A stretch of 64,000 nt of DNA from Alviniconcha marisindica (Eukaryota; Mollusca; Gastropoda; Provannidae): positions 372,501-436,500 of the forward strand of contig JABMCL010000533.1 in the NCBI GenBank assembly GCA_018857735.1, written 5' to 3'. The translations under genes were made by a program, and so were the position numbers. Positions 12,370 through 23,242 of this stretch are shown one piece after another. Position 1 is the stretch's first letter. Every line of letters begins with the position of its first letter. The notes beneath the pieces are model-generated. The model was not told the origin of the DNA. It did not search any database and saw only the letters and a program-made list of their open reading frames with translations.

Positions 12370-13670
12370 GGCAACAAACAGACAACTAAGCGTGTTCATT
12401 ACCTAGCGGAAGGAATCTGTTCAGGAAAATGGTATTTATAGTATGTTAATGTAAGATACAGTACATTTTTCTATGGAAGCTTCTACTTTCACCTGGACGT
12501 GTTTTGCGTTCAAATAAACAGAGAACGAGGTACTTTTAATAACGTCTTCTTCTGAACTGATCGATCAGCTTGGCTTTTAGAAGACGTCACACCACATGCA
12601 CGACACCTAAACAAACTTAACAGAGAGGAAGGGGAGCGGGGCGGTTGACAGGCCAATTAACAACGTGTTAATAACGAGACGGAGAGAGTCTGATGAAATG
12701 CGGCCCACAATGGACTCGACTAAGGTGACCCGAAGGTAAGCAAGCGGAACACACTGACGCAGGTGCTTTAAGCCATGGTAGTGTCACGTTGGCCGTTCAA
12801 GCTACACCGCACGCGTTACTCCCAGGCCACAGGCACGTGACAACAGGCTTCGTACCGCAATGTAGTCTTTCACAAGGAATCGCCGCACTACACACTCATA
12901 CTCCATTGTTATATAATGCCTATTGGATCTAGTCGGAGAGGGCACTTTCGAGGTGTAAAACCTGGTCGCCGATGAGAAAACTGGACTCGTTTTGTGAGAA
13001 TGGCTTTATGTAACAGCTTGGGTCGTGCTTGCTGTGACACTGTCTGACAGACTGTTTCAGTTTCAGTAGCTGATCGAATCTCTCAGTATGTCTTCGTCAT
13101 TGACCTGCTGGCAACGTTATTTCCTACATGCTGTCCAGTAGCATGATCTGCTTTGAGGTTGGTGTAAAACTGGTCTTATTGTCTTGTCTACATCGAAAAC
13201 TCTATTTATATACTTAAAAGCATCTATCACGTCACCTTCTGGGCCGAGGAGCTTCATAATCCAGACTCAGTCTGAATGGAACAAATCCTTCCACTCCGAA
13301 CCCCGCAAAAATTCTGCGCGCGCTTGCTTCTCTGGACCTCCCCGAAATCGTTACGACGAATTTTCAAGTACGCCTTTCGGATGTGGCTGCAAAGCGACCA
13401 TTTTCGGGAACAGTGATCCATGGTTGGTTGCTTGCCTGTCGTCTAGCCAGCACAGGGCGACGCGTACATACAGTCGATTTAAGACACTGGCTGGCCGCCC
13501 GTGTCCACTTGCATTCCAGGGTAGCATTACAATTAAGGGATTATTGGAGTGAAAGAGCACACGTGTTTGCTCGACCAATTTAGCACGTGATACGTGGTCG
13601 CGGCTTGGCGGCTGCGACCTCAGGGCTGTTCTGGTAGCAGGTTCAGACCGACCGTGCGACTTAAATGCGC

Positions 13671-13735
13671 ATTTAATAATAATGGAAATTTGTTTAGCGC
13701 ATTGCCAGTTACAAATTGCACTAAGCTGTAGGCCT
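13671..13735. repeat. ATT/GCGC dispersed repeat fragment
   Basis: taataataatgg ... tttagcgcattgccag resembles the short dispersed sequence with a TAATAATAAT block next to (T)AGCGC seen at 17.8, 31.1, 34.0 and 52.3 kb. Confidence 0.4.
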
Positions 13736-13924
13736 ACAATGATAAATTCCGACAACAACAAACATTTTATTTCTGGTTTCAGTAAATCGCTTAGTGTAGC
13801 CTGTGAGTCAGTCTAACTTAAACTGCTATAGTGCAGCCTGTCAGTCAGTCTCACTTAAACTGCTTTCGTGTGTCCCGTCACAATCAGTCTCATTTAAACT
13901 GACGACTGCTTTAGTGCAACCTAT

Positions 13925-14175
13925 AACATTCTGTGAAACACTGCCTGCGGCAGCCAAGGACATCACACCGTCGATCGCCTGGAGGAGAGAGTGTGGAAAG
14001 AGGAGACGCTCGACGATCTTCCTTGAAGGGACGAGAGGACTATCGTCAGTCAGAGGAACATTGGAACAGTTTCAACGGCAACATTGGGAAAAGTTCTGAG
14101 AGACGGGGCGGAGTGCATAATTTTATGGGCGCATAGATACCATCGAACTGAACTGATACTGGTTATGTTGACGCG
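13925..14175 (+). mobile_element. LINE 3' tail fragment (RNase H-downstream region), copy 1
   Basis: The plus strand encodes, in a shifted frame, RTSHRRSPGGES, ARRSSLKGRED and SFNGNIGKSSERRGG. The same order of peptides recurs in the copy at 59.5-59.8 kb and matches a peptide run I remember from gastropod predicted proteins. Frames are broken. Confidence 0.55.
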
Positions 14176-14346
14176 AGTATTAATAAAATGCTGGAGAAGT
14201 AACACAGATTTTTATTTGTAGCAGTTAGAAGCCATTAAAATGATTCAGCTGAACTGAAATGAATGTGGATCGTTGAAGTAACAGCTACAAACGTATAATG
14301 GACAAACCATCAGAGCCGAGTTGATTGCCCAGTTTCTTCGAATTGA

Positions 14347-14362
14347 TTCCCCCCCCCTCCCC

Positions 14363-14397
<35 letters not shown>

Positions 14398-14522
14398 CCA
14401 TCCCCCCCCCCCCCCCCACCCCCCCCCGCCACCTCCCCTTTTTTCTTCTTCTTTCTTTCCTTTTTCTTTCTTTCTTTCTTTCTCTTCTTTTTTTCTTTTT
14501 TCTTCTTCTTTCCTTTTTTTCT
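14347..14522. repeat. Poly-C followed by polypyrimidine
   Basis: About 80 bases almost entirely C, then about 85 bases of T/C. Strand-asymmetric and likely hard to sequence. Confidence 0.9.
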
Positions 14523-15042
14523 TTAACAAATTCGGCTATAGCCATGCACTCCACTGAAACTATCCAATGATACTCTCATGCCCTCGTCTGTAGACTCCTG
14601 CCATTCTTCCCGGCCCGCGAGTTGCATTAACCGTCCTATTACCGCTAGCTCGGCCAAATACAAGGCGGGGTGTACTTCTTCTCGTGAAGAGAGGGACAAG
14701 ACTTCCTTCGCCGTCTATTCAAGAAGGCGGGATGCACTTCCTTTACCGTCTATCGAGTTATATGAAGCTCCGAGGTCAATAGAAATAGCCACGTGGGCGT
14801 GAAATGCAATTTCACGGCAATCATGGCACACCCTACACGTTAAGATTTAACGAGAATCCTGTCTCTTGGAACTCCGAACGTTCCGTCGGTCGGAAGGTTG
14901 GTTGGGACGGTAGGCTGGTTGGTTGGTTCAGCTTTTTGTTGATCAGAAAGTATGTGTGCTGCATCTACGAGTACCCTGTCGCTGCCAGTCGCCGTTTTAT
15001 CACAAGCTGATTACTCCTGCCATGCCTCTATTTCTGTTGCAG

Positions 15043-15095
15043 ATGGATGCTATTGAGTGCTTCACTTCATCCAATGAACGTCTGGAACGGTTCCT
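15043..15095 (+). CDS. VOPP1-like exon A
   Basis: Bounded by a pyrimidine-rich acceptor (tctatttctgttgcag) and the donor gtaagt. It has 17 codons plus two bases and opens with ATG GAT GCT in phase 0. The ATG could be a start, but the family needs a signal peptide ahead of it, so I treat it as an internal exon. Confidence 0.7.
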
Positions 15096-15150
15096 GTAAG
15101 TAGGTTATCTCCAGTACGAGTATTTGAATGAACGATAATTCATAATGCCA

Positions 15151-15221
<71 letters not shown>

Positions 15222-18200
15222 GCACGAATTTGCATGTGCACGGCGCTGTGCTCTGCCTTCAGCCCGACGACTCGTCTTAAATTCCCACCTCCTTTGTAAC
15301 TGTGACGCTGCCATTGGCTGCAGTATACTCCGTGCATCACAGTATGGTGATTTTGAACGGTGGAGGGGAGAGCACAGTACATACCCAAAGAATATCCAGT
15401 CCAGTCCAAACCAAAACCCATACAATACGCAGTTCTGGTGGAAGGGGGACACAAAACGGTCACCAAAATGAAACCCATTTCATTGCGAACTACCGGGCGA
15501 ACTCTCAACAATGCACAGGCGCTCTGGGCCTCCTTCTGTTTCAGACTGGAACAATCACCCAGCAACACAGACCAAGTCCAGTGACGAGCATCGAAACAGT
15601 TCAGTTCTCGTGTTTGATGACTTTTAGCTGCTCGCAATCAAAGAACGATCGCTGAAAGCTCATTTGAGTAACTGAGAAAAAAAATGTTCCTGTTCTTTTA
15701 ACAGCAAAAATGAGGGACGGCTTTTAGACACAAAATGAAGCATGTCTGTACGCCTGGTGCTAATTACTTTCCCCAAGTACACAGATATCATCACTATTTA
15801 GATTTGTGGCGGTCATCATTTTTGTCGGCGCTCTTCAAGCATTTCTTTGGTTTAGTTCAAAATTACACTTCAGTTTGAAGGATAAATACCAGTGCTCTGA
15901 ACTTGCAGCTAGTTACTACTGATGGCTTTACAGCTAGTTACTTCTGATGGCTTTGATGTAGCCGTATGGTTATGTTGAAGGTCTGATCGTGTGTAAATAT
16001 GTCGGCTTTGAACCGATCATGTGTGAAAACAGTTATTAGCCTTGGTCTGATCAGGTGAGAATTAAGCTGGCAGTGTGGTCGTGTTTGAAAGGTACTGATC
16101 TTTAAGATCTGATTGGGTGAGAACTGTACTGGTCTTGATTTGATCGTGTGTGAAACCTGTTGATCTTGTTCTAATCATGTGTCAACCCGTTGGTCTTGAT
16201 CTGATCGAGTTTGAAACCTGTTGATCTGATCACGTGTGAAACCTGTTGATCTTGATCGGATTGTATGAAACCTGTTGGTTTTGTTTTAATCGTGTGTGAA
16301 ACCTGTTGGTCTTGATCTGATCGTGTGTGGAACCTGTTGGTCGTGAACTGGTCGCTCATGAAACCTTATGGTGCTGATCTGGTCGTATATGAAACTTGAT
16401 GGTCTTGATCTCATCTGGCGTAAAACCTGCTGGTCGTGATGGGATGATGTGTGAAACCGGTCAGTCTTGATCTGATCATGTGTGAAACCTGCTAGCCTGA
16501 ATCCGGTCATGCGTGACGTCTGTTGGCCTTAATCTGATTGTGTGCAACATCTGTTGTGCGTGCAGATGCAGCCCCTCCGAGACATGCTGCGGGTCCCAGT
16601 GCTGTGCTGCTAGCGGCCCTTTCTACACACACTGGTACTTCTGGTGGGTGCGGGACTTGTTCGCCGGTCTCTCTGTCTGTCTGTCTCTGTTGTTCACAGT
16701 TAAGGTACCTCTGGATGCGGCGCTGTTCTTTGTGTTCGTGGGTGGACCTTTTCTTGGTCTTTGTGTCTGTGATGGAGGGAGGGAGAGAGACAGAGAGAGA
16801 GAGAGTTGTTTACTTTTATTTATGTCCGTCTGTGTTTTTCACTCCAAGCCTCGCTTTCCGGCACCCTGGCTTGGGAAGGATGTCGTAAACCAATGTCAGG
16901 ACTTTGGGTATTTCATGTCTTGGGGGTGAACATACTCGCTGTCCTTTGTGTCTGTCAGTGTTCTTCACGAGGTATTTCTTTTGAATAGACTTATACACTC
17001 TCCTCTATGTCTGTCTGTCACAAGGTAGGCCTATCTCTGAAGGGGGCGGGGATTTGCGCATTGTGTTCGTCTGTATTTCTTGGGTGGAGGGGGAGGAGGA
17101 CTTTTTGACTGTTCTCAGAGTCCATGTATGTTATAAACGAGGTACGTTTTGGGGGAGAGAAGGGGGTGTTCGCGTTGGCTTGTCCCCTCTGTCCGTCTGT
17201 ACAAGGTACTTCCGGGGGTGGGGGAGGGCTTGTTCATTATTCCCAGTGTCCATCTGTGTTATTCCCAAGGTTACCTGTGCTGAAAATCTAATGCTAAATG
17301 TATTGGAACACCTGTATGGTGGAATACACCCGTGTACACCCGGGGTCTGCAATGTGAGTGCCCAGCATGTCGTGGGGAGGAGGGATTTGGGTGTCCTGAG
17401 TAATGGTTTGGTTGACGTTCCAGCATGTCATTCATCTTTCATTCATCGCTGCCTGGTCGCCGTTCGTTCTCAAGTGCTAATGTATTACTGACTACAGCAT
17501 AAACCTTGCAGGTGTCTTATTTACTTTGTTTTACTGTGACTAGGTTGGCGGTCTCCATGTTCCTGTTATTCGTTGTGGGCATTGGAGTATCTGCATGTCT
17601 TCACTTCCGGAAACAGCGAATGCACAAGCGGTGTAGCACGAGGACGAAGCCAGCGATTGGTGCGGACTTGTTGTTGAACTATCACCTGATGCGAATAGGT
17701 AATCAGCAGTTCCCAGATGTCTCTCACATGCGGCCCGGCGGTTGCAGCCTTTCCTGTAGTTACCGTTTCGTAAACATTGCCCAATTTCGCAAAGAATTAT
17801 TATTATTGTCGATCACTTTTATATAGCGCTATTCTCTGGTCTCGAGCAAACTCGCTGCGCTCTTGCCGCATGTGGTTTCGAATGAGTGGCTACCCTTTTC
17901 ATAGTGCGTTTTGACCATTCACTGAAGTGGTGTACTTTCAGCACTGTTTGGTTGTTATATGGCTGGTTCCACGTGTTTACAGTGTCATTTTATTTGAAGC
18001 CTGTTTCCGATTTTTCTCTGTACAGTACCAAACGTTGTTTCAGATTTGTCTCTGCACAGTACCGAACCTTGTTTCAGTTTTTTCTTTCTTTCTCTGCACA
18101 GTACAAAACTCTGTTTTAGACATACTGATTTCCCTCTGTGCAATGCCAAACATTGTTTCAGACATGATAGTTTGTCTGCTTTTGTATAATACCAAACTGT

Positions 18201-19068
18201 GTTTCAGACGTGCCAATTTCCATTCGTGCAGTGTGAAGTACCATTTCAGACACGCTGATTTGTCTCTATCTAAAACCAAACCATGTTTCAGATATACCGA
18301 TTTCGCACTGTGCTAACAATCCTTGTTTCTGATACCCTAATTTCCCTCGGTAACCATCTGTTTTAGACACGGTTACATGATGTGTGCACGTGCCAGACCC
18401 TGTATCAGACATGGTTACTGATGTACGCACCGTGCCAAACCCTGTTTCAGACATGGTTACTGATGTGTGCACCGCGCCAAACCCTGTTTCAGACATGGTT
18501 ACTGATGTGCGCACCGTGCCAGACCCTGTATCAGACATGGTTACTGATGTGTGCACCGTACCAGACCCTGTATCAGACATGCTTACTGAACCCTGTATCA
18601 GACATGGTTACTGATGTGTGCACCGTGCCAAACCCTGTATCAGACATGGTTACTGATGTGCGCACCGTGCCAGACCCTGTATCAGACATGGTTACTGATG
18701 TGTGCACCGTGCCAAACCTTGTTTCAGACATGGTTACTTATGTGCGCACCGTACTAAACCCTGTATCAGACATGGTTACTGATGTGTGCACCGTACCAGA
18801 CCCTGTATCAGACATGGTTACTGATGTGTGCACCGTGCCAAACCCTGTTTCAGAAGGGCTGAACACTCCGTTGTATGCAGAGAGGGATCCAGGAGACCAG
18901 CTTCATCAGGCGGGGACACCGCTATCTCCTCCCCCGCCGTACACCCACATCCACAACCGCATCGACTGGGGCCAGACATCTGGGGAGTACAGCGACCAGC
19001 CGCCTCCCTCATACAGCGAGTGTGTGAAGCAAGACGGTTCGCATTCTTTACATTACTGCAATGGATGA
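15043..19068 (+). CDS. VOPP1/WBP1-like Cys-rich single-pass membrane protein, PPxY tail (4 exons, 5' partial)
   Basis: Four exons (15043-15095, 16566-16643, 17544-17698, 18854-19068) join in one frame; the phases fit exactly and give 166 residues plus TGA. Residue order: a short Cys-containing stretch, the cysteine knot CCGSQCC, the aromatic motif HWYFW, a hydrophobic membrane segment beginning LAVSMFLLFVVGIGVSACL, a basic stop-transfer RKQRMHKR, then a Pro-rich tail with PPPPY and PPPSY. This order (lumenal CC..CC box, WYFW, membrane span, PPxY tail) is that of the VOPP1/WBP1/WBP1L family as I remember it. Those proteins sit in endomembranes and bind WW domains, including NEDD4-type ubiquitin ligases. 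Length is close to VOPP1 (about 170 residues). No signal peptide is present, so an upstream phase-0 leader exon is expected; I did not find it. Introns 2 and 3 carry arrays resembling their own splice sites. Assignment between VOPP1 and WBP1 subfamilies is open. Confidence 0.85.
15151..15221. repeat. (TA)n microsatellite
   Basis: About 70 bases of alternating TA in VOPP1-like intron 1. Confidence 0.95.
15222..15980. other. Intron 1 unique DNA with a dispersed-repeat piece
   Basis: 15,515-15,560 (gcgctctgggcctccttctg) resembles 7,325-7,365. No exon is seen. Confidence 0.35.
15981..16545 (+). repeat. Minisatellite, about 30-bp unit, ending at the exon B acceptor
   Basis: Units on gtgtgaaacctgttggtctt + gatctgatc recur about 18 times, most regular at 16,130-16,500, and decay into the acceptor at 16,565. 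Whether the acceptor itself is part of the unit is unclear. Confidence 0.8.
16566..16643 (+). CDS. VOPP1-like exon B, Cys-rich box and WYFW
   Basis: The acceptor is ttgtgcgtgcag and the donor is gtgggt. It encodes SPSETCCGSQCC and FYTHWYF. Incoming phase 2 and outgoing phase 2 match the neighbouring exons. Confidence 0.85.
16644..17290 (+). repeat. Diverged minisatellite resembling the exon B donor region
   Basis: The exon-intron junction ggtacttctg|gtgggtgcgggacttgttc is echoed at about 17,204-17,236 (ggtacttccgggggtggggg then agggcttgttca) and, less well, at 17,139-17,172. Intervening units carry tgtctgtctgt and ggtac blocks at roughly 80-100-bp spacing. Confidence 0.6.
17291..17543. other. 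Intron 2 remainder
   Basis: Unique sequence leading to the acceptor at 17,543. No other feature. Confidence 0.4.
17544..17698 (+). CDS. VOPP1-like exon C, transmembrane segment
   Basis: The acceptor is ttactgtgactag and the donor is gtaatc. The first base completes TGG of the WYFW motif. It encodes the membrane segment, the basic RKQRMHKR flank and about 27 cytoplasmic residues. Confidence 0.85.
17795..17855. repeat. ATT/GCGC dispersed repeat fragment
   Basis: attattattattgtcgatca ... tatatagcgctattctctgg, another copy of the TAATAAT/AGCGC repeat. Confidence 0.45.
17990..18853 (+). repeat. Minisatellite carrying an acceptor-like site in each unit (42 bp)
   Basis: The old part (17,990-18,360) has degenerate units around accaaac...tgtttcag. 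The young part (18,365-18,853) has near-identical 42-bp units, each containing ccctgtatcag|acatgg or ccctgtttcag|acatgg. From 18,602 on, sites fall exactly every 42 bases up to the assigned exon start at 18,854. One 25-bp truncated unit lies just before 18,602. Confidence 0.93.
18854..19068 (+). CDS. VOPP1-like terminal exon D, PPxY tail
   Basis: It starts after the last of several near-identical acceptor-like sites (ccctgtttcag) and encodes EGLNTPLYAERD through PPPPY and PPPSY to TGA. The frame is also open upstream to about 18,590 through the 42-bp repeat, so an earlier acceptor could extend the exon by multiples of 14 residues. Confidence 0.82.
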
Positions 19069-19445
19069 GACAATCTCAAACCTTGCTGGGGCAAAACCAC
19101 CAGCATGCATGATAATAGAGCCGAATCAAACCACGAAGAATGAAACACAACAAACGAAAGCAGTATTAATTTGTTTTAAATTAATGTCATGGGTCATTGT
19201 TGGTATGATCTGCAACATTTTGAAAGTATTTCGTGGTGATCGAGTTACACGCTGATTGTACATTGCACAAAAACTATACTTGTTTTGCGCTGTTATGTAT
19301 TTGCAAAAGTAAACGCTCCATAGAAGTATTCATTATCATTATTACTCTAGTTTGTGTGTAGCCTACAGAGGTATTGATAGCCCGCTTGTTCTAACTGGAA
19401 ATGGGTTCAGCTGAAGGAAAAATGAATAAATAAAAAGACAAAAAT
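19069..19445 (+). other. 3' UTR of the VOPP1-like gene with polyadenylation signal
   Basis: Unique A/T-rich sequence after the stop. AATAAA lies at about 19,425-19,430 with a second overlapping signal just after it. The UTR end is inferred, not observed. Confidence 0.5.
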
Positions 19446-19639
19446 TTATTCATGTTAGCGTTGATTTATGTTTATAGTGTAATGCAAGAACCACAGATGT
19501 ATTGTATGCTACGTGTAGCCTCCCCTGTTTGTACCGTATCCAGCCAGAATTAGTTGAACCACTTCACTATTTTGGAATCAAATTTTATACAGTAGGAATT
19601 AGGAAGACGGGAACTTGTTTTTTTACGCCCAGCAGCTAT

Positions 19640-19890
19640 CAGGGCGATCTTTATCCATTAGAACTCGGATATACTGTAGAACGCAGATATAAGAAATTCG
19701 GTTATAACAAACCTCGGGTATAAGAAAGTGATTGTCTTGGTCCCTGCCAAATCTGTTCTTTTGCTTAACCTAAAAACCTGGGGGGGGGGGGGGGGGGTAT
19801 AGGAAAACTTACTTATAGTCAACCAAAGTCATGGCCCCAACCTCACTACGCAAGACCCACTTCGCTTATAAGATTACCCTTATGTTTTTG
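19640..19890. mobile_element. Degenerate pogo/Tigger-type terminal repeat (MITE relic)
   Basis: gaactcggatatactgtaga, agaaattcggttataacaaa and cctcgggtataag resemble the TATAACGAA-type repeats at ends of pogo-like elements. A weak inverse (acttcgcttataag) occurs at about 19,858. No transposase. Confidence 0.3.
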
Positions 19891-20560
19891 TGATGGTTTT
19901 TGTTTCCACTCTACCCCCCCCCCCCCTTTGGGGGGCGGGGGGGGGGGGGGGGGGGTGAAGGAAGATCAAAATAGCACACCATAAGTGTGTCTAGCCTCAC
20001 ACACACACACAAAACAAAAAAGTCAGCATTACGTCAGATTTGGTCACGTTTGGAGGGAGGGGGGCTTGTTTCTGGGTCTGTAATCAATGTGCAGCATTTG
20101 ACCTCATGTGCAGTACCCAAAGCAGGCTTTATATCTAATTAATGCCTTGTCAGTGAGTCAGCACGTGAAAAGATGATGTAACGAGTCTGTTTGAAAACCA
20201 TCAGTTATTACTTTCTCTTTATGATTTCATTCAGTACCAGTCTAGGCTACGAGAAAGAGATAATCAGGAAAAGTTGATGTTTTTCTTCAGACAAGCACAT
20301 ATATAGTTTTCCGCATGCTCTGCAATCTATCAAGCAGGAAAATAAAGACAACTCGTACTCTTACGTGAGTAAATAAACTTCTATGGTGTGCAAATCTACA
20401 CGCCTGCCAAGTTAGCATTGTCGCTGTAATGCTTTTAGACTTTTCCTAACATTTTCGAGTTGAACAGGACTACAAAATAAATGTTGCTTGGTGTCTACAG
20501 CCGTGCCACCATACACACAGTCACATAGAGAGGCGGGACTCAATGATGCACGTGCATAAC
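19891..20560. other. Intergenic DNA
   Basis: C/G homopolymers at 19,913-19,955; otherwise unique sequence without a gene signal. Confidence 0.4.
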
Positions 20561-20580
20561 ACACACACAAACACGCGGGC

Positions 20581-20701
<121 letters not shown>

Positions 20702-21037
20702 AAACGTCAAGAGGAAGTCATTGCTTCTTAGCGACCTAACAACCTGGTGGATCAAATCAGGGCGAAAAAGAAGGACGACACCAGCAAAAACAAGAAGAAG
20801 AAGAAGAAGAAGAAAATAGCAGAAAGAGCCCATAACAACAAGAACGAGAACCAAATTGAAGCAACCGCTCTCCACTTAGTTTTAAACGACAGCGGCTGTT
20901 AGGGACGTGCAGTTTCTCTACTAGACGCGTTTTTGTTTTGTTTTTCATGAGGATTGACTGCATTTCACTGCATGCTACAGACCGTATGTACACTAGTCTT
21001 TCGGGGGGTGGGGGGTGGGGGGTAATTTTTGAAGTGC

Positions 21038-21069
21038 GTGCGTGCGTGCGTGCGCGCGTGTGTGTGTGT

Positions 21070-21165
<96 letters not shown>

Positions 21166-21281
21166 GTGAGACAGAACTCGAACTCGAACACTTTATTTTC
21201 CAAGGATATCACAGAGATAGAGAGAGGGTGGGGGGAGACAGAGAGAGAGAGAGAGGGGGAGGGAGACAGAGAGACAGAGAG

Positions 21282-21338
<57 letters not shown>

Positions 21339-21385
21339 TGTGTGTGTGTGTGTGTGTGTGCATATGTGCGTGTGTGTGCGCCGCG

Positions 21386-21446
<61 letters not shown>

Positions 21447-21547
21447 GCGTGCGTGCATGTACCTGCGTTCGTGCGCGCGCGCGTGTGTGTATGTATGCGT
21501 GTGTGCGCGCTCGTGTATGTGTGTACGTGCGTCAGTGCATGTGTGTG

Positions 21548-21601
<54 letters not shown>

Positions 21602-21685
21602 TGTGGTGTGTGGTGTGTCGTGCGTGTGGGTGTGTGTGTGTGTGTGTGTGTGCGCGTGTGTGCGTGTGCATGTGCGTGTGTGTGC

Positions 21686-21763
<78 letters not shown>
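21038..21763. repeat. Long (GT)n complex with imperfect spacers
   Basis: About 725 bases dominated by GT, with a unique spacer at about 21,163-21,282 that contains, on the minus strand, AATAAAGTGTTCGAGTTCGA, similar to other retroelement 3' ends here. The long cysteine/valine frames are artefacts. Confidence 0.95.
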
Positions 21764-21768
<5 letters not shown>

Positions 21769-21774
21769 AGTTAG

Positions 21775-22115
21775 AGTAACTGCACCTTTAAGACCTTTTA
21801 TCTCCTTTGCCTTCGCCAGCTGTCGCAATGAAAGCAGCCGCACATAACCAGTTTCTCTGCAAGCGGCCCGGGCTAACGGCGGGGGCTCCGCATCGAACGC
21901 CAGCGTGTTGCTGCCACAGTCAGACGTTTACGACATCATACAAATCAGTCCCCGCTTTGCGCAACGGGAAGCTATGAGATAAAACACTCTGAGGCCGGTT
22001 GTCCAATGACCAGAGGCGGTTTAAACGCACGCTGCTGGTTGGTCAGATGAACACTAAGTGCACGTCCATGTTTCTTTCTGTACCACGGTCTGTGACTGAC
22101 TCGCGCCCTACAGTG
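21775..22115 (+). promoter_or_regulatory. CpG-rich unique island, candidate promoter or 5' UTR exon
   Basis: CG-rich, non-repetitive, with CCAAT-like tccaatgacc and ttggtcag. It is 3 kb upstream of the GALNT start and on the right side for its promoter. No splice link is shown. Confidence 0.25.
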
Positions 22116-22215
22116 GATGACAGTTCTTAGGGATCTGCAGTCAGGACAGTTCTTAGGGATCTACAGTCAGGAGAGTTCTCAGAGATCTACAGTCAGGACA
22201 GTTCTCAGGGACACA
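22116..22215. repeat. Short tandem repeat, about 28 bp, 4 copies
   Basis: Units of gacagttcttagggatctac + agtcag. Confidence 0.85.
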
Positions 22216-22454
22216 CACTTGTGTTACAAATTATGAAAAATTATTATTAATGACTGTATATATAAAAACAGAGTGAACTTAACCTCAGTGTGGACTGTTG
22301 TTCTTTTGCGGGCGACATCGAGAAGAGAAGAGAAAGCATACTACTCGAAGGATCTGACATGGTGTTCCTGTGTGCACCAACCCCAGATTCCAAACTCTTT
22401 TGGGGTGGAAAGTGTGTATTTTACGTCTGTAAGCTGATTTTTCTTCTTTTTTAG

Positions 22455-22760
<306 letters not shown>

Positions 22761-23074
22761 TCACTCTCTCTCGTAAGTAAACCTTTTTTGTTCAAAATTG
22801 GGGTAACTATAGATATCACCGACAGGATGCTGTTTGGCATCCCTGGTAGTAAAAACACTTTCTTCATTTTTGTGTTTTAAATCCGAAGCCTCAGGTGGAC
22901 TTTGATATTGATGCCTCCGTCAGTTACAGGAGTCACACGTTGTTCTGGCAACCGTTAGAATTTCACCCGTGATGAACTGAATGGGTCAGCAGGTCGGTAC
23001 TGCATCTCTGTTGCCATAAGCTTTCCTCAGGCAAAGCGACCCCCAATATTCCTGTTTTACACAATGCATACGCC

Positions 23075-23242
<168 letters not shown>

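Larger units (their letters stand above)
11816..15042. other. Mostly unique, CpG-containing DNA upstream of the VOPP1-like gene
   Basis: Holds (GT)n at 12,299-12,360, CpG-rich unique stretches (about 12,600-13,650 and 14,580-15,000), a LINE tail (13.9 kb) and a poly-pyrimidine block (14.35 kb). The missing leader exon of the VOPP1-like gene may lie here; I could not identify it. Confidence 0.3.

Noticed and set aside
13351..13761. 136-codon minus-strand ORF in CpG-rich DNA
   Set aside because: Composition-driven; no domain and no partner exons.
18382..18853. Long + strand frame through the 42-bp array as constitutive coding sequence
   Set aside because: Before 18,602 the translation is the repeat read out of frame with no start context; only the part after 18,602 is a plausible optional extension.
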